Positions 41,837 to 49,810 of a stretch of 64,000 nt of DNA are shown piece after piece. Below the pieces are notes generated by a model, which was given only the letters and a program-made list of their open reading frames with translations, did not search any database and was not told the origin of the DNA. This stretch comes from Flavobacterium sp. AG291. GTDB lineage: Bacteria > Bacteroidota > Bacteroidia > Flavobacteriales > Flavobacteriaceae. Positions within the stretch are counted from its first letter, which is position 1. Each line of letters starts with the position of its first letter. Location: assembly GCF_003350375.1 (NCBI RefSeq), contig NZ_QQAR01000012.1, positions 1 through 64,000 of the forward strand, in the 5' to 3' direction. The translations under genes were made by a program, and so were the position numbers.

Positions 41837-42184
41837 CTAAAACTGTAAATCGGGTTTAGGGGCCGGGTTTACAAGGTTCTGCATATTACGGATGAACTCC
41901 TCCAGTTCGGCAAGGCGGTTCACAGTCTCTTTCTGTCCGTTTTCGGTCAGTTTATAATATTTACGAAGACGGTTATCTACCTTTTCTACCTCTACATCTA
42001 AAAAACCGTCAGCTTCCAGCTTATGCAATGCCGGGTACAGCGCCCCTTCGGTAATATTCAGTTCACCTGCCGTAATAAGCTTTACCTTTTGGGTAATCTC
42101 ATAACCATACATTCTGCCGTTTTCTTCCAAAAGCTTCATTATTATGGTATTGAGGCTCCCTTTATAGAGTTGTGAGTTCTTCAT
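41837..42184 (-). CDS. PadR-family transcriptional regulator
   Basis: A 115-residue winged-helix regulator. It starts MKNSQLYKGSLNTIIMKLLE and has MYGYEITQKV, the recognition part LNITEGALYPALHKLEADGFL and the wing DNRLRKYYKLTENG. A short C-terminal helix (about 85-105) would dimerise. The ATG at 42184 is preferred to a GTG one codon earlier. PadR proteins usually repress their own gene and neighbours. It heads an operon of six membrane paralogues and probably the ABC transporter, and palindromes overlap its promoter. Confidence 0.92.
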   Translation of the reverse strand: MKNSQLYKGSLNTIIMKLLEENGRMYGYEITQKVKLITAGELNITEGALYPALHKLEADGFLDVEVEKVDNRLRKYYKLTENGQKETVNRLAELEEFIRNMQNLVNPAPKPDLQF

Positions 42185-42206
42185 CACTGTGTTTGATTTG
42201 GTATTA

Positions 42207-42236
42207 CAAATGTATACATAATTTTCTTATGCATAA
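42207..42236 (-). promoter_or_regulatory. PadR promoter region with candidate operator palindromes
   Basis: The minus-strand -7 box TACATTTG (42207-42214) overlaps a perfect palindrome ATGTATACAT (42210-42219). A second palindrome, TTATGCATAA, lies at 42227-42236, 17 bases away centre to centre. PadR sites often carry ATGT and ACAT half-sites, though usually with wider spacing. Autoregulation is inferred. Confidence 0.45.
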
Positions 42237-42314
42237 TAGTTTTAGGTATTATTTTAATTGGCGGAATTTTATTTAGCTGCTCGGAATGCTTATTTTTGCA
42301 TCAAATAAACAAAC

Positions 42315-43367
42315 ATGTCAACATTTCATTCGCTTAAAATAAAGGATGTAAGGAGGGAAACGCCACAGGCGGTTTCTATCGCTTTCGAAATTCCTGAGCA
42401 CCTGCGCGAAGACTATAATTTTATCGCAGGACAATACATAAATATAAAAACAACCTTTGAAGGACAGGACATCCGTAAAGCCTATTCTATATGCTCGGCA
42501 CCGGGCAGCAACGAACTTCGTGTAGCCATTAAGGCTGTAAAAAATGGAGGCTTCTCTGTTTTTGCCAATGAAAAGCTTGCTCCGGGCGACACTATGGAAG
42601 TAGGTACTCCTGAAGGTAAATTTACCTTTGAACCTAAAGCTGAGCGTCAGCGTAACTATGCCGCTTTTGCAGCAGGTAGCGGAATCACACCGGTTATGGC
42701 TATTATCCAGTCAGTGTTACAAGGAGAACCATCAAGTACTTTTGTACTTGTATATGGTAACAAAACTCCTGAAGATACCATCTTCCACCAGTTTCTGCAC
42801 GACCTTCAGCAGGAATACGTAGGTCGTTTCTTTGTACATTTCGTATATAGTCAGGCGAAAGCTGACGAGGCACTTTTCGGACGTATAGAGCGTGCAGCGG
42901 TAAACTTTGTAATCAAGAACAAGCACAAGGAAAAAGAATTCGAGAAATTCTACCTGTGCGGACCTGAGCAAATGATACTTACCGTAAATGATGTACTTAG
43001 GGAAAACAATGTTCCTGAAAAGAACATTAAATTCGAATTGTTCTCTACACCAATTGCAGAGAAGAAAATCGAGGAAAACCTTGACGGTCAGACTAAAATT
43101 ACGGTCCTTGTAGACGATGAAGAGGTAACTTTCATGATGTCGCAGCAAATGACCATTCTTGATGCAGCCCTTAAGCAGGGTGTAGATGCGCCTTACTCTT
43201 GTCAGGGTGGTATTTGCAGCAGCTGTATGGCACGTGTAACCAATGGTTCTGCACAAATGAAAAAGAACGCCATACTTACCGATGGCGAAATTGCCGAAGG
43301 CCTTATCCTTACCTGTCAGGCACACCCAACATCGGGCGAGATTTATATCGACTTTGACGACGTTTAA
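42315..43367 (+). CDS. Ferredoxin/FAD oxidoreductase (PaaE-like)
   Basis: A 350-residue electron-transfer protein. Order of domains: FAD-binding barrel with RKAYSICS (about 54-61), NAD(P)H-binding domain with AAGSGITPVMAI and the CGPEQM end, and a C-terminal plant-type 2Fe-2S ferredoxin with Cys296, Cys301, Cys304 and Cys334. The layout is that of PaaE, the reductase of phenylacetyl-CoA epoxidase. No paaABCD genes are nearby, so it may serve another oxygenase or desaturase. A TATTTTTG box is seen at 42291-42298 without a clear -33 element. Confidence 0.88.
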   Translation: MSTFHSLKIKDVRRETPQAVSIAFEIPEHLREDYNFIAGQYINIKTTFEGQDIRKAYSICSAPGSNELRVAIKAVKNGGFSVFANEKLAPGDTMEVGTPEGKFTFEPKAERQRNYAAFAAGSGITPVMAIIQSVLQGEPSSTFVLVYGNKTPEDTIFHQFLHDLQQEYVGRFFVHFVYSQAKADEALFGRIERAAVNFVIKNKHKEKEFEKFYLCGPEQMILTVNDVLRENNVPEKNIKFELFSTPIAEKKIEENLDGQTKITVLVDDEEVTFMMSQQMTILDAALKQGVDAPYSCQGGICSSCMARVTNGSAQMKKNAILTDGEIAEGLILTCQAHPTSGEIYIDFDDV

Positions 43368-43387
43368 TCGTTATTCCTAAAAATAGA

Positions 43388-43412
43388 AAAGCCCCGTTAA
43401 CCGGGGCTTTTA
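43388..43412. terminator. Bidirectional terminator
   Basis: AAAAGCCCCG and CGGGGCTTTT pair around a TTAAC-type loop between two converging genes. The T-tracts on both sides are short. Confidence 0.75.
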
Positions 43413-43432
43413 CATTCATATACTTCTTAGTA

Positions 43433-46168
43433 TTATTCAATAATCACTTTCACAGTATATACCTTATTGGAATGTATTTTCAGAATATACATTCCTGTCG
43501 GCAAACTCTGATTTATAATTGAGAAGTTGTAATCGTTAATATTTTTTGAGGTATAGAACAAGTTACCTGTCATATCAAACATATCAATCTGGTCAATAGG
43601 ATATTTCGATTTTATATAAGTGTTCTCACCTTCCTTAACCGGGTTAGGATATACCATTACACCATTTTGCGATGAGAATTCTTCATTCCCTAATATATCT
43701 TCTACCTTAAACGAAATCCTGTTTGATACTTCGTTGTAAGAGTCATTAGTAAACATAACGATAAAATAATCTCCTGCCGTAGTTGGAAGCTTATCCTCTT
43801 TTATAACTGTAGACCCCTCTGTAATACCTTCAAAATAAGTAAAACTAACCAGTTCGTCTACATTAGGATCATCACCTTCATGATAAATACCCAGCCAGTC
43901 TTTTACAATACCCGGCGCATCAGTCCATGTCGCAATAATGTTTTCATTAAGGTTGTAAATAGTTTTATTGATGCCTATTTGGGTAATCTGCTCACCTACC
44001 TGAAAGTAAACCCTATTACCTATGCTTCCGTAACCATCCTGAAGGAAATACTCTGCAAAATAGTAGCCATCCGCCAGGTTATTAAAAGTATGGCTGCCGG
44101 ATGCATCACTTACATAGGTCCATTGTGTAGATGCCGGTCCGCCAGGTGTCTGGCCAACCCTATATATTCCAATCCAGTCATTAGTTAGCTGAGGCCCGTC
44201 AACATAGCTGATCGTAACAGGACTGCCCGAGGCATACACCTGACTATCTGCAGACAGTTCCAGTAATGGACCAACATAAAATTCTTTTCTTTCAGCAAGT
44301 TCTGTATATCCATCATTTTCAAGGAACGTTGCAAAATACATTCCCGGCTGAGTCAATCCTGCAAAAGTATATGTACCGCTTGTTTGTCCGTTTACATATG
44401 CCCAAAGCTGAGAGGGCGAAGATGAACCAGGTGTCTGCCCTTTTTTATAAAGCGCCAGCCAGTCATTTTGGTTACCCGGCCCGTCAGTATAAGATACAGT
44501 AATTGGTGTATTAGGCAGATAGGCAATTGTATCCAGTTGTATTTGTGTATTGGCAAATGTACTGTTAATGATATTAAAAGTTTTAGCCTCGCTCCATGCC
44601 GACCAGCTCAGGTTACGATCCCTGTGGCGCACTTTTACAAAATACTGCCCGTTAGGAATTTCATTTTGTCCCAGTGTCAATTTCGTAATATCAACTCCTT
44701 CATTCTGATCTTTAGATACATCTACCTGTCCGTTAAGCGAACCATACAGGTTTTCATAATCCCTGTACACATCCTTTTCTACAATTTCAAAATCAGCAGT
44801 TTTTCCAATCATGAACTCTGTAGAATTCAACAATTGTCCTGATGTAGTTTGATATGCCGAGCCTGATATTTCTAACGGAAGCTCTACATCATTCCCATTA
44901 AATGCATTGGTAATTGTTGGTGTTGTTGGTGCTGCAAGGCCTTTGTAATGATGAAACTCATCCATAAGCTCGTTATCTTTCCAATTGTACACACTTCCTA
45001 TAGAATAGGACTCCACATCAAAAGTATCATTGATTACATCTATATCAATAATCTGGTACATCCAGTTCGAAATGGTCTTTTGAACATCATCAAAATCCTG
45101 TTCTGCCGCCATGCCCCAATACTGATCCCATGCAACACCTCCCGAAATAATTTGGTAGGTAGGTGTATTTTTCAATTGGCCTCTGTGATACAGGTGATGG
45201 TGTGCGCCAATATGCAGTATGTGCTTGTCAGATGTCACTAATACCGGCATTGCAGCATTACGGATCCATGGAGAGATGTCTCCTACATATTGCTCTGCCT
45301 GATATGGCCTGTGTCCTAAAGAAATAATCCATTTTACCGTTGGATCATTATCCGCCGCTTCAACAATCTGCGTCAGCCAGCTTAACTGCTGTATGCCCGT
45401 GTGTTCGGTATCCATAGCGATAAACAACGTATTACCTACCTGATTGGCATAGTAATTCTCTGTACCCGATGTTATACCCTGATAAGACATCTCATCAAGG
45501 ATATAATGATCATAGTAGGCCTGCATCGCCAGCGTGCCATAGGTTTCATGGTTACCTACCAGTGTTTGTATCGGCAGATAGCCCGAAAGTTCCTTATTCT
45601 TTTTAAAATGTACATTTTCATAATGGTCTAGAGTCCCAACATCTACCTGATCACCCACCATAACAGTAAGTGCTATATTGTCGGCAGGGTCGGCATTAAT
45701 ACCCCATTTCTGAGCAATTTTTCTTTTTGCCTGTGCTACAAGCGTATCGAAACGCGGTACATTTCGCATTTGGTTGTCCCCTAAAACAAGGAAACGCAAA
45801 TGTCCGTCTGCCGTTGCTGCCTGTCCCGGAAGCGGCATGGTTTTAAACGATTTTACTTCGCTTACATCGTTACCGGTCTTAATCCTGTAATAATACTTTG
45901 TATTGGCAGTAAGGCCTGTAAGTTTTACCGTGTGGTAATAATAATTTTGCGGATAACCGGTGTCTGTAAAGATCTGGTTAGTACCCGTAACAGAATTACC
46001 AAGTTGTTGTGGTGTGCTACCGTATTCTACTATCGATTCCGGATTGCTTTCGGTTTTCCAGTTTACATAGATAGATGTTGGTGTTGGTGCCTGCAAATAA
46101 GGATGCAGTGTTTGTGCCTGTACTGTTATCCCCGTAACAGCGAGCAGGAAAGCATAAAGTTTCTTCAT
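43433..46168 (-). CDS. Secreted metallophosphoesterase with repeat domains and type IX sorting tail
   Basis: A 911-residue exported protein. After a signal peptide (about 1-18) comes a fibronectin-like domain of purple acid phosphatases (20-112), then a metallophosphoesterase domain with GDNQ (130-133), VGDQ (171-174), GNHE (205-208), GHR (285-287) and GAHHHLYH (321-328), all metal ligands present. A further beta domain (about 410-532) and three repeats of about 90 residues with DW[LI][AG][IL]Y cores (543-632, 636-724, 731-822) follow. The end (838-911, MVYPNPVKEGENTY to KVYTVKVIIE) is a type A sorting domain for type IX export. The substrate is unknown. Confidence 0.9.
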   Translation of the reverse strand: MKKLYAFLLAVTGITVQAQTLHPYLQAPTPTSIYVNWKTESNPESIVEYGSTPQQLGNSVTGTNQIFTDTGYPQNYYYHTVKLTGLTANTKYYYRIKTGNDVSEVKSFKTMPLPGQAATADGHLRFLVLGDNQMRNVPRFDTLVAQAKRKIAQKWGINADPADNIALTVMVGDQVDVGTLDHYENVHFKKNKELSGYLPIQTLVGNHETYGTLAMQAYYDHYILDEMSYQGITSGTENYYANQVGNTLFIAMDTEHTGIQQLSWLTQIVEAADNDPTVKWIISLGHRPYQAEQYVGDISPWIRNAAMPVLVTSDKHILHIGAHHHLYHRGQLKNTPTYQIISGGVAWDQYWGMAAEQDFDDVQKTISNWMYQIIDIDVINDTFDVESYSIGSVYNWKDNELMDEFHHYKGLAAPTTPTITNAFNGNDVELPLEISGSAYQTTSGQLLNSTEFMIGKTADFEIVEKDVYRDYENLYGSLNGQVDVSKDQNEGVDITKLTLGQNEIPNGQYFVKVRHRDRNLSWSAWSEAKTFNIINSTFANTQIQLDTIAYLPNTPITVSYTDGPGNQNDWLALYKKGQTPGSSSPSQLWAYVNGQTSGTYTFAGLTQPGMYFATFLENDGYTELAERKEFYVGPLLELSADSQVYASGSPVTISYVDGPQLTNDWIGIYRVGQTPGGPASTQWTYVSDASGSHTFNNLADGYYFAEYFLQDGYGSIGNRVYFQVGEQITQIGINKTIYNLNENIIATWTDAPGIVKDWLGIYHEGDDPNVDELVSFTYFEGITEGSTVIKEDKLPTTAGDYFIVMFTNDSYNEVSNRISFKVEDILGNEEFSSQNGVMVYPNPVKEGENTYIKSKYPIDQIDMFDMTGNLFYTSKNINDYNFSIINQSLPTGMYILKIHSNKVYTVKVIIE

Positions 46169-46190
46169 TAATTGGTGTAAATTTTGGCAT

Positions 46191-46218
46191 CAAAATTACA
46201 TTCACCAATAGTTAACAA
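46191..46218 (-). promoter_or_regulatory. Promoter of the secreted phosphoesterase gene
   Basis: On the minus strand, TTG, 17 bases, TAATTTTG. The -7 box lies 22 bases before the ATG, which suits a short leader and a single-gene transcript. Confidence 0.45.
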
Positions 46219-46263
46219 GTTTACTAAACCATTATGATACAAATACCGGAAGTTTACTCAGTA

Positions 46264-47304
46264 TTATGAATGGACTACGTTTGTTACCTTATCGATAACT
46301 ACCTGGGGAGTAATCGTTCGCATAACATCTTTGTAGCCTTCTACAACTTTATTACCGTAAATAGATGTTGGCAGTAACGGGTATTGGTTCCTGTCGGAAG
46401 TAAGGGTGTAGTCCTGTGGCTGATTGAAAGGCGCAAAACCGGCATAAGGGTGCGTAGCTCCCCAAAGGGTAATGACCTTTACGCCCAACATTGCTGCCAT
46501 GTGGGCATTACCGCTATCCATACTCAGCATAAGGTCGAGATGGTTTATCAAGTTGAGTTCCTGAGAGAGTTTTAGTTTTCCGGCAGTAACGATTATGTTT
46601 TTTCGGCCTTTGGCGAATGCCTCAAGCTGTGCGGTTTCGGCTGCACCTCCACCAAAAAGGAAAAGAGTATAATTTGAATCTTCAGCAAGCTTGTCAATCA
46701 CTTCCTGCATTAAATCCTGCGGATATACTTTGCCCTGATGCTGCGCAAAAGGCGCGACGCCTATCCATTTCCCCGATTTTTCTCCGGAAATCGCCGATAC
46801 TTGCGCCGCAAGCGGTTGTTTATCAGGAAATACAGGATTCGATAAATCTATCGTAAAGCCTAACTTTTTAAACGTATCCAGATGACGTTCTACTATTGGG
46901 GTAAGCTGCCTGAAAACCTTATTTTCAGCCCTTGTAAGCGCTTTTTTCTCCTCGCGGGCCTTATCGGTCGTTGCAATGGGTTTTCCGCTCAGGGAAAAGA
47001 GTTTTGTAACGATCTTCGAACGGAGTACATTATGCAGGTCGGCAACCGCATCAATGTTTAGTTTTTTCAGTTCACGGAAGAGTTTCAGGAGTCCGAAAAA
47101 GCCTTTGTGTTTACCCACAACATCGGCAGGATAAACACTAACGTTAGGGATTCCGTCAAAAAAAGGAGTAAAAAATGCCCTTGTCAGTACGGTAACCTTT
47201 ACGTTAGGGTACTGAGCAACTAAGGCTCTCAGCAGCGGAACCGTCATGGCGACGTCTCCCATTGCCGAAAGCCTTATTACCAGTATATGTTTTGTTCCTG
47301 ACAT
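46264..47304 (-). CDS. Glycosyltransferase family 9 (heptosyltransferase-like)
   Basis: A 346-residue GT9 protein. The start HILVIRLSAMGDVAMTVPLLRAL is the family signature, and the nucleotide-sugar end of the site is visible as MLSMDSGNAHMAAMLGVKVITLWGATHP. GT9 enzymes add heptose or related sugars to lipopolysaccharide cores. ATG 47304 is used rather than a TTG one codon upstream. It follows DUF4254 by 10 bases, and the pair is likely one operon. Confidence 0.88.
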   Translation of the reverse strand: MSGTKHILVIRLSAMGDVAMTVPLLRALVAQYPNVKVTVLTRAFFTPFFDGIPNVSVYPADVVGKHKGFFGLLKLFRELKKLNIDAVADLHNVLRSKIVTKLFSLSGKPIATTDKAREEKKALTRAENKVFRQLTPIVERHLDTFKKLGFTIDLSNPVFPDKQPLAAQVSAISGEKSGKWIGVAPFAQHQGKVYPQDLMQEVIDKLAEDSNYTLFLFGGGAAETAQLEAFAKGRKNIIVTAGKLKLSQELNLINHLDLMLSMDSGNAHMAAMLGVKVITLWGATHPYAGFAPFNQPQDYTLTSDRNQYPLLPTSIYGNKVVEGYKDVMRTITPQVVIDKVTNVVHS

Positions 47305-47314
47305 CAATCAGGTA

Positions 47315-47920
47315 TTATTTCTTGTTTTGGTACAATACAGGGTTTAGTTCCTCGTCGTTGTACATTTTCATCTGCTTGTACACCTTCATGTATTTATCAC
47401 CGTTCTCAATGTCGGTAATAAGGTCATCAATAGCTGTAGTAAGATCTTTCTTCTGCTCAAGTAGCACGTCAAGTTTTTCCTGGCATTTTGCACGGTGCTC
47501 CGGTGTAGCCTCGGCACGTGTAGCTTCTTCGTGCATGTGGTATATCTTAAGCGCCAAAATTGACAATCTATCAATTGCCCATGCCGGACTCTCAGAGTTT
47601 ATCTTTGCATCAGCCTTTGGCGTTACATCGCTGTATTTCTGTAAAAAGTAGCTGTCTATGTACTCCACCATGTCAGTACGCACCTGGTTAGACGCATCGA
47701 TTTTTCTTTTAAGCACAAGTGCCTCAACCGGATCGATTTCCGGGTTACGGATAATGTCTTCATAATGCCACTGCACTGTGTCTACCCAGTTTTTCGCATA
47801 AAGCAGATGCTCTATCTGGTCCTTAGCATACGGATTGTTAACAGGCTGATCTACGCTGTCAAATTTATGATAGTCGTTAATGCTCTGCTCAAATATTGGG
47901 AAAGCGATTTTAGAAAACAT
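47315..47920 (-). CDS. DUF4254 protein
   Basis: A 201-residue, mostly helical cytoplasmic protein. The sequences FEQSINDYHKFDSVDQPVNNPY and SPAWAIDRLSILALKIYHMHEEATR match DUF4254, which I recall next to glycosyltransferase family 9 genes in Bacteroidota. No catalytic motif is clear. It leads directly into the GT9 gene. A -7-like box (TATATTTG, 47947-47954) lies 27 bases upstream. Its job in lipopolysaccharide core synthesis is inferred only from its neighbour. Confidence 0.82.
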   Translation of the reverse strand: MFSKIAFPIFEQSINDYHKFDSVDQPVNNPYAKDQIEHLLYAKNWVDTVQWHYEDIIRNPEIDPVEALVLKRKIDASNQVRTDMVEYIDSYFLQKYSDVTPKADAKINSESPAWAIDRLSILALKIYHMHEEATRAEATPEHRAKCQEKLDVLLEQKKDLTTAIDDLITDIENGDKYMKVYKQMKMYNDEELNPVLYQNKK

Positions 47921-48023
47921 AGTAGTATTGTTTATTTTGTGTAGTGCAAATATACGGGGAATAGTTGTAACCTGCTAACACGATGTAATTGCTAATTATT
48001 AGATAATGGGATTATCGAGGAAT

Positions 48024-48506
48024 CTATTCGGAGCAGAAAAGTTTCTGCCACCATGCCTGCACCGCTTTTAGAAAAGTGCTGTCAGATACAGTTATTTCTT
48101 TGTCTAAAACCTTTTCATTTTTAATAAACAACTGGTTACCGTAGTCTATTGTATGAGCTATTGTTGTACCATTCTCTAAGTGAAATGTCAATTGCTCATG
48201 CTCGTCTTTTGTGAGGTTAACTATCTTTTGTCCCTGGAACACAAGTGTCTTTGGTAATGCCCAATTTTCGTTTGTCAACGTTATGGTCGGTTCTTGATCC
48301 TTCCAGTCAATAATAAAGTCATTGCCAAATTGAAACTTTTTATCGTTATCTAATTCCAAAATTGTAGCGAAGTAATAAGCAGGTGAAATGCCCGGCATGT
48401 AATCATGAGGTCCGTCTTGCTTTGTGAAAAACAAATTAGTTAGTGTCTTGCCAACAACCATTTTTATATATCCTTCATGTTCTGTCATTTCATTTTCAGT
48501 AGTCAT
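48024..48506 (-). CDS. Hypothetical protein
   Basis: A 160-residue protein with no signal peptide and no membrane helix. The middle is beta-rich (FQFGNDFIIDWKDQEPTITLT, HLENGTTIAHTIDYGNQLFI) and the C-terminus is an aromatic helix (FLKAVQAWWQKLF). I do not recognise a family. An ATG six codons in (48488) is an alternative start. It stands alone, with gaps of about 100 bases on both sides. Confidence 0.6.
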   Translation of the reverse strand: MTTENEMTEHEGYIKMVVGKTLTNLFFTKQDGPHDYMPGISPAYYFATILELDNDKKFQFGNDFIIDWKDQEPTITLTNENWALPKTLVFQGQKIVNLTKDEHEQLTFHLENGTTIAHTIDYGNQLFIKNEKVLDKEITVSDSTFLKAVQAWWQKLFCSE

Positions 48507-48601
48507 TAATTAATGATTAGGCACAAACCTGGCACGTACAGACAAACTAATTTACATTGAAATTAGGGAAAAATAGTTTAATTCGTGGCAAGCCTTTAAA
48601 C

Positions 48602-49531
48602 CTATAACTGCGAAGCAAACAGGAATACCGCAATAAGCACGATAAGCCCCATTGCCACTTCTCTCACCCATTTGTTTTCCTGTGCTTCAAAATAGTTGGC
48701 GCCCATTATGGCTAGCGGTGCAAAGGTAAACACCAGAAAACTGTTGTTCTTGTGTGCCGAAAGCACATAGATACCTACCCCGATAAGGAAGGAATAAATA
48801 ATCTTTTTGTGCGACGACTGTAGGTTAAGCGGCTTATTGGTTATCGAGAAGATGTACGGAAATGCAAACAACAACGCAATAGAAGAGTAGATTGCCAACG
48901 CAATATTCTGATAGATATTCTCAAAATAAGTAAAGTCGAAGCTAACATCTATATTATCTGATATTGTCGTAACAAAATCGTAGCCCATCATCAGGATAAT
49001 CATGGTATATATCACAAAAACAGCAAAAAAGGCAATAAAAGGTATCAGCCAGTTACGGTAATCGCGTGATACGTGAAAAATAATCGATATAAATACCAGC
49101 ACGATATAGGCTATACACCAAAAGTGAAATATCGCTGCCGCGAATATCCAGAATGAGGCATCGAATATCTTTTCTTTTGGGGTTATAAGTGACTGGAGCG
49201 AAACCAGCCTTCGCAGTGCCAGCAGAATAAAAAAGTTGGCAATTATGATGTTTATGTTTACCAAAGTGGTGGGAAACAGTATTAAAAACACCATAAAAAG
49301 GAACATGGCATAGGTATTCGCCTTGCTCAGGTTATTGCGCCTTGTAATAAAATTAGTAAGGAACAGGGCTCCTGCCAAAAGTAGCAAAAGCCCCACCTTT
49401 TGGGCTACAAGCAGGTAGTTTTCTGTCCAGGACAGGTCTTTTAATAAGTACGAAAAGTAACTTAAAATAAGAACCACGCCTATTAAAACGTAATTTACAG
49501 GCCTGGATTTATTAAAAACACTTGCTAGCAT
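48602..49531 (-). CDS. DUF6427 membrane protein
   Basis: A 309-residue protein with about nine hydrophobic helices. The start MLASVFNKSRPVNYVLIGVVLIL and the partner gene beside it fit DUF6427, a flavobacterial family of unknown role. The look of the helices recalls polysaccharide polymerases, but the family is shorter and carries no large periplasmic loop. Its ATG overlaps the promoter of the divergent DUF6341 gene. Confidence 0.75.
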   Translation of the reverse strand: MLASVFNKSRPVNYVLIGVVLILSYFSYLLKDLSWTENYLLVAQKVGLLLLLAGALFLTNFITRRNNLSKANTYAMFLFMVFLILFPTTLVNINIIIANFFILLALRRLVSLQSLITPKEKIFDASFWIFAAAIFHFWCIAYIVLVFISIIFHVSRDYRNWLIPFIAFFAVFVIYTMIILMMGYDFVTTISDNIDVSFDFTYFENIYQNIALAIYSSIALLFAFPYIFSITNKPLNLQSSHKKIIYSFLIGVGIYVLSAHKNNSFLVFTFAPLAIMGANYFEAQENKWVREVAMGLIVLIAVFLFASQL

Positions 49532-49551
49532 GTGAATATTTTATACTTTTG
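49522..49551 (+). promoter_or_regulatory. Promoter of the DUF6341 gene
   Basis: TTG, 19 bases, TACTTTTG. It overlaps the start codon of the divergent DUF6427 gene. Transcription would begin near 49558, which rules out the ATG at 49532 and supports ATG 49580. Confidence 0.55.
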
Positions 49552-49579
49552 TGACAGTAAATATAATACTTGTTTAAAA

Positions 49580-49810
49580 ATGAAAGCATTTTTCGAAGCG
49601 ATAGGCTACCTGTTTACAGATATCCTTTTCTTACCCTTAAACTTTTTCCGCAGCCTTGAGCTAGAAAACTGGTGGCTGGCAAACATTGTAACCTGGATTT
49701 TTATCATCATCTGTTGTGTTGCTACAGCTTACTGGTTAAAACAGCTTACTATATTCAAGCAAAACAACGAGGACGATCAGGATACTACGGCTCACTCTTT
49801 CTTATCATAA
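49580..49810 (+). CDS. DUF6341 small membrane protein
   Basis: A 76-residue protein from MKAFFEAIGYLFTDILFLP with one strong membrane helix (about 34-53, LANIVTWIFIIICCVATAYW) and an acidic tail. It fits DUF6341, recalled as the divergent partner of DUF6427 in flavobacteria. The longer frame from ATG 49532 begins inside its own promoter, so the shorter form is preferred. It converges on purD and overlaps its stop by 6 bases. Confidence 0.75.
   Translation: MKAFFEAIGYLFTDILFLPLNFFRSLELENWWLANIVTWIFIIICCVATAYWLKQLTIFKQNNEDDQDTTAHSFLS

Noticed and set aside
42315..43367. Phenylacetate degradation operon
   Set aside because: Only the PaaE-like reductase is present. No paaA-D or other pathway genes are near.
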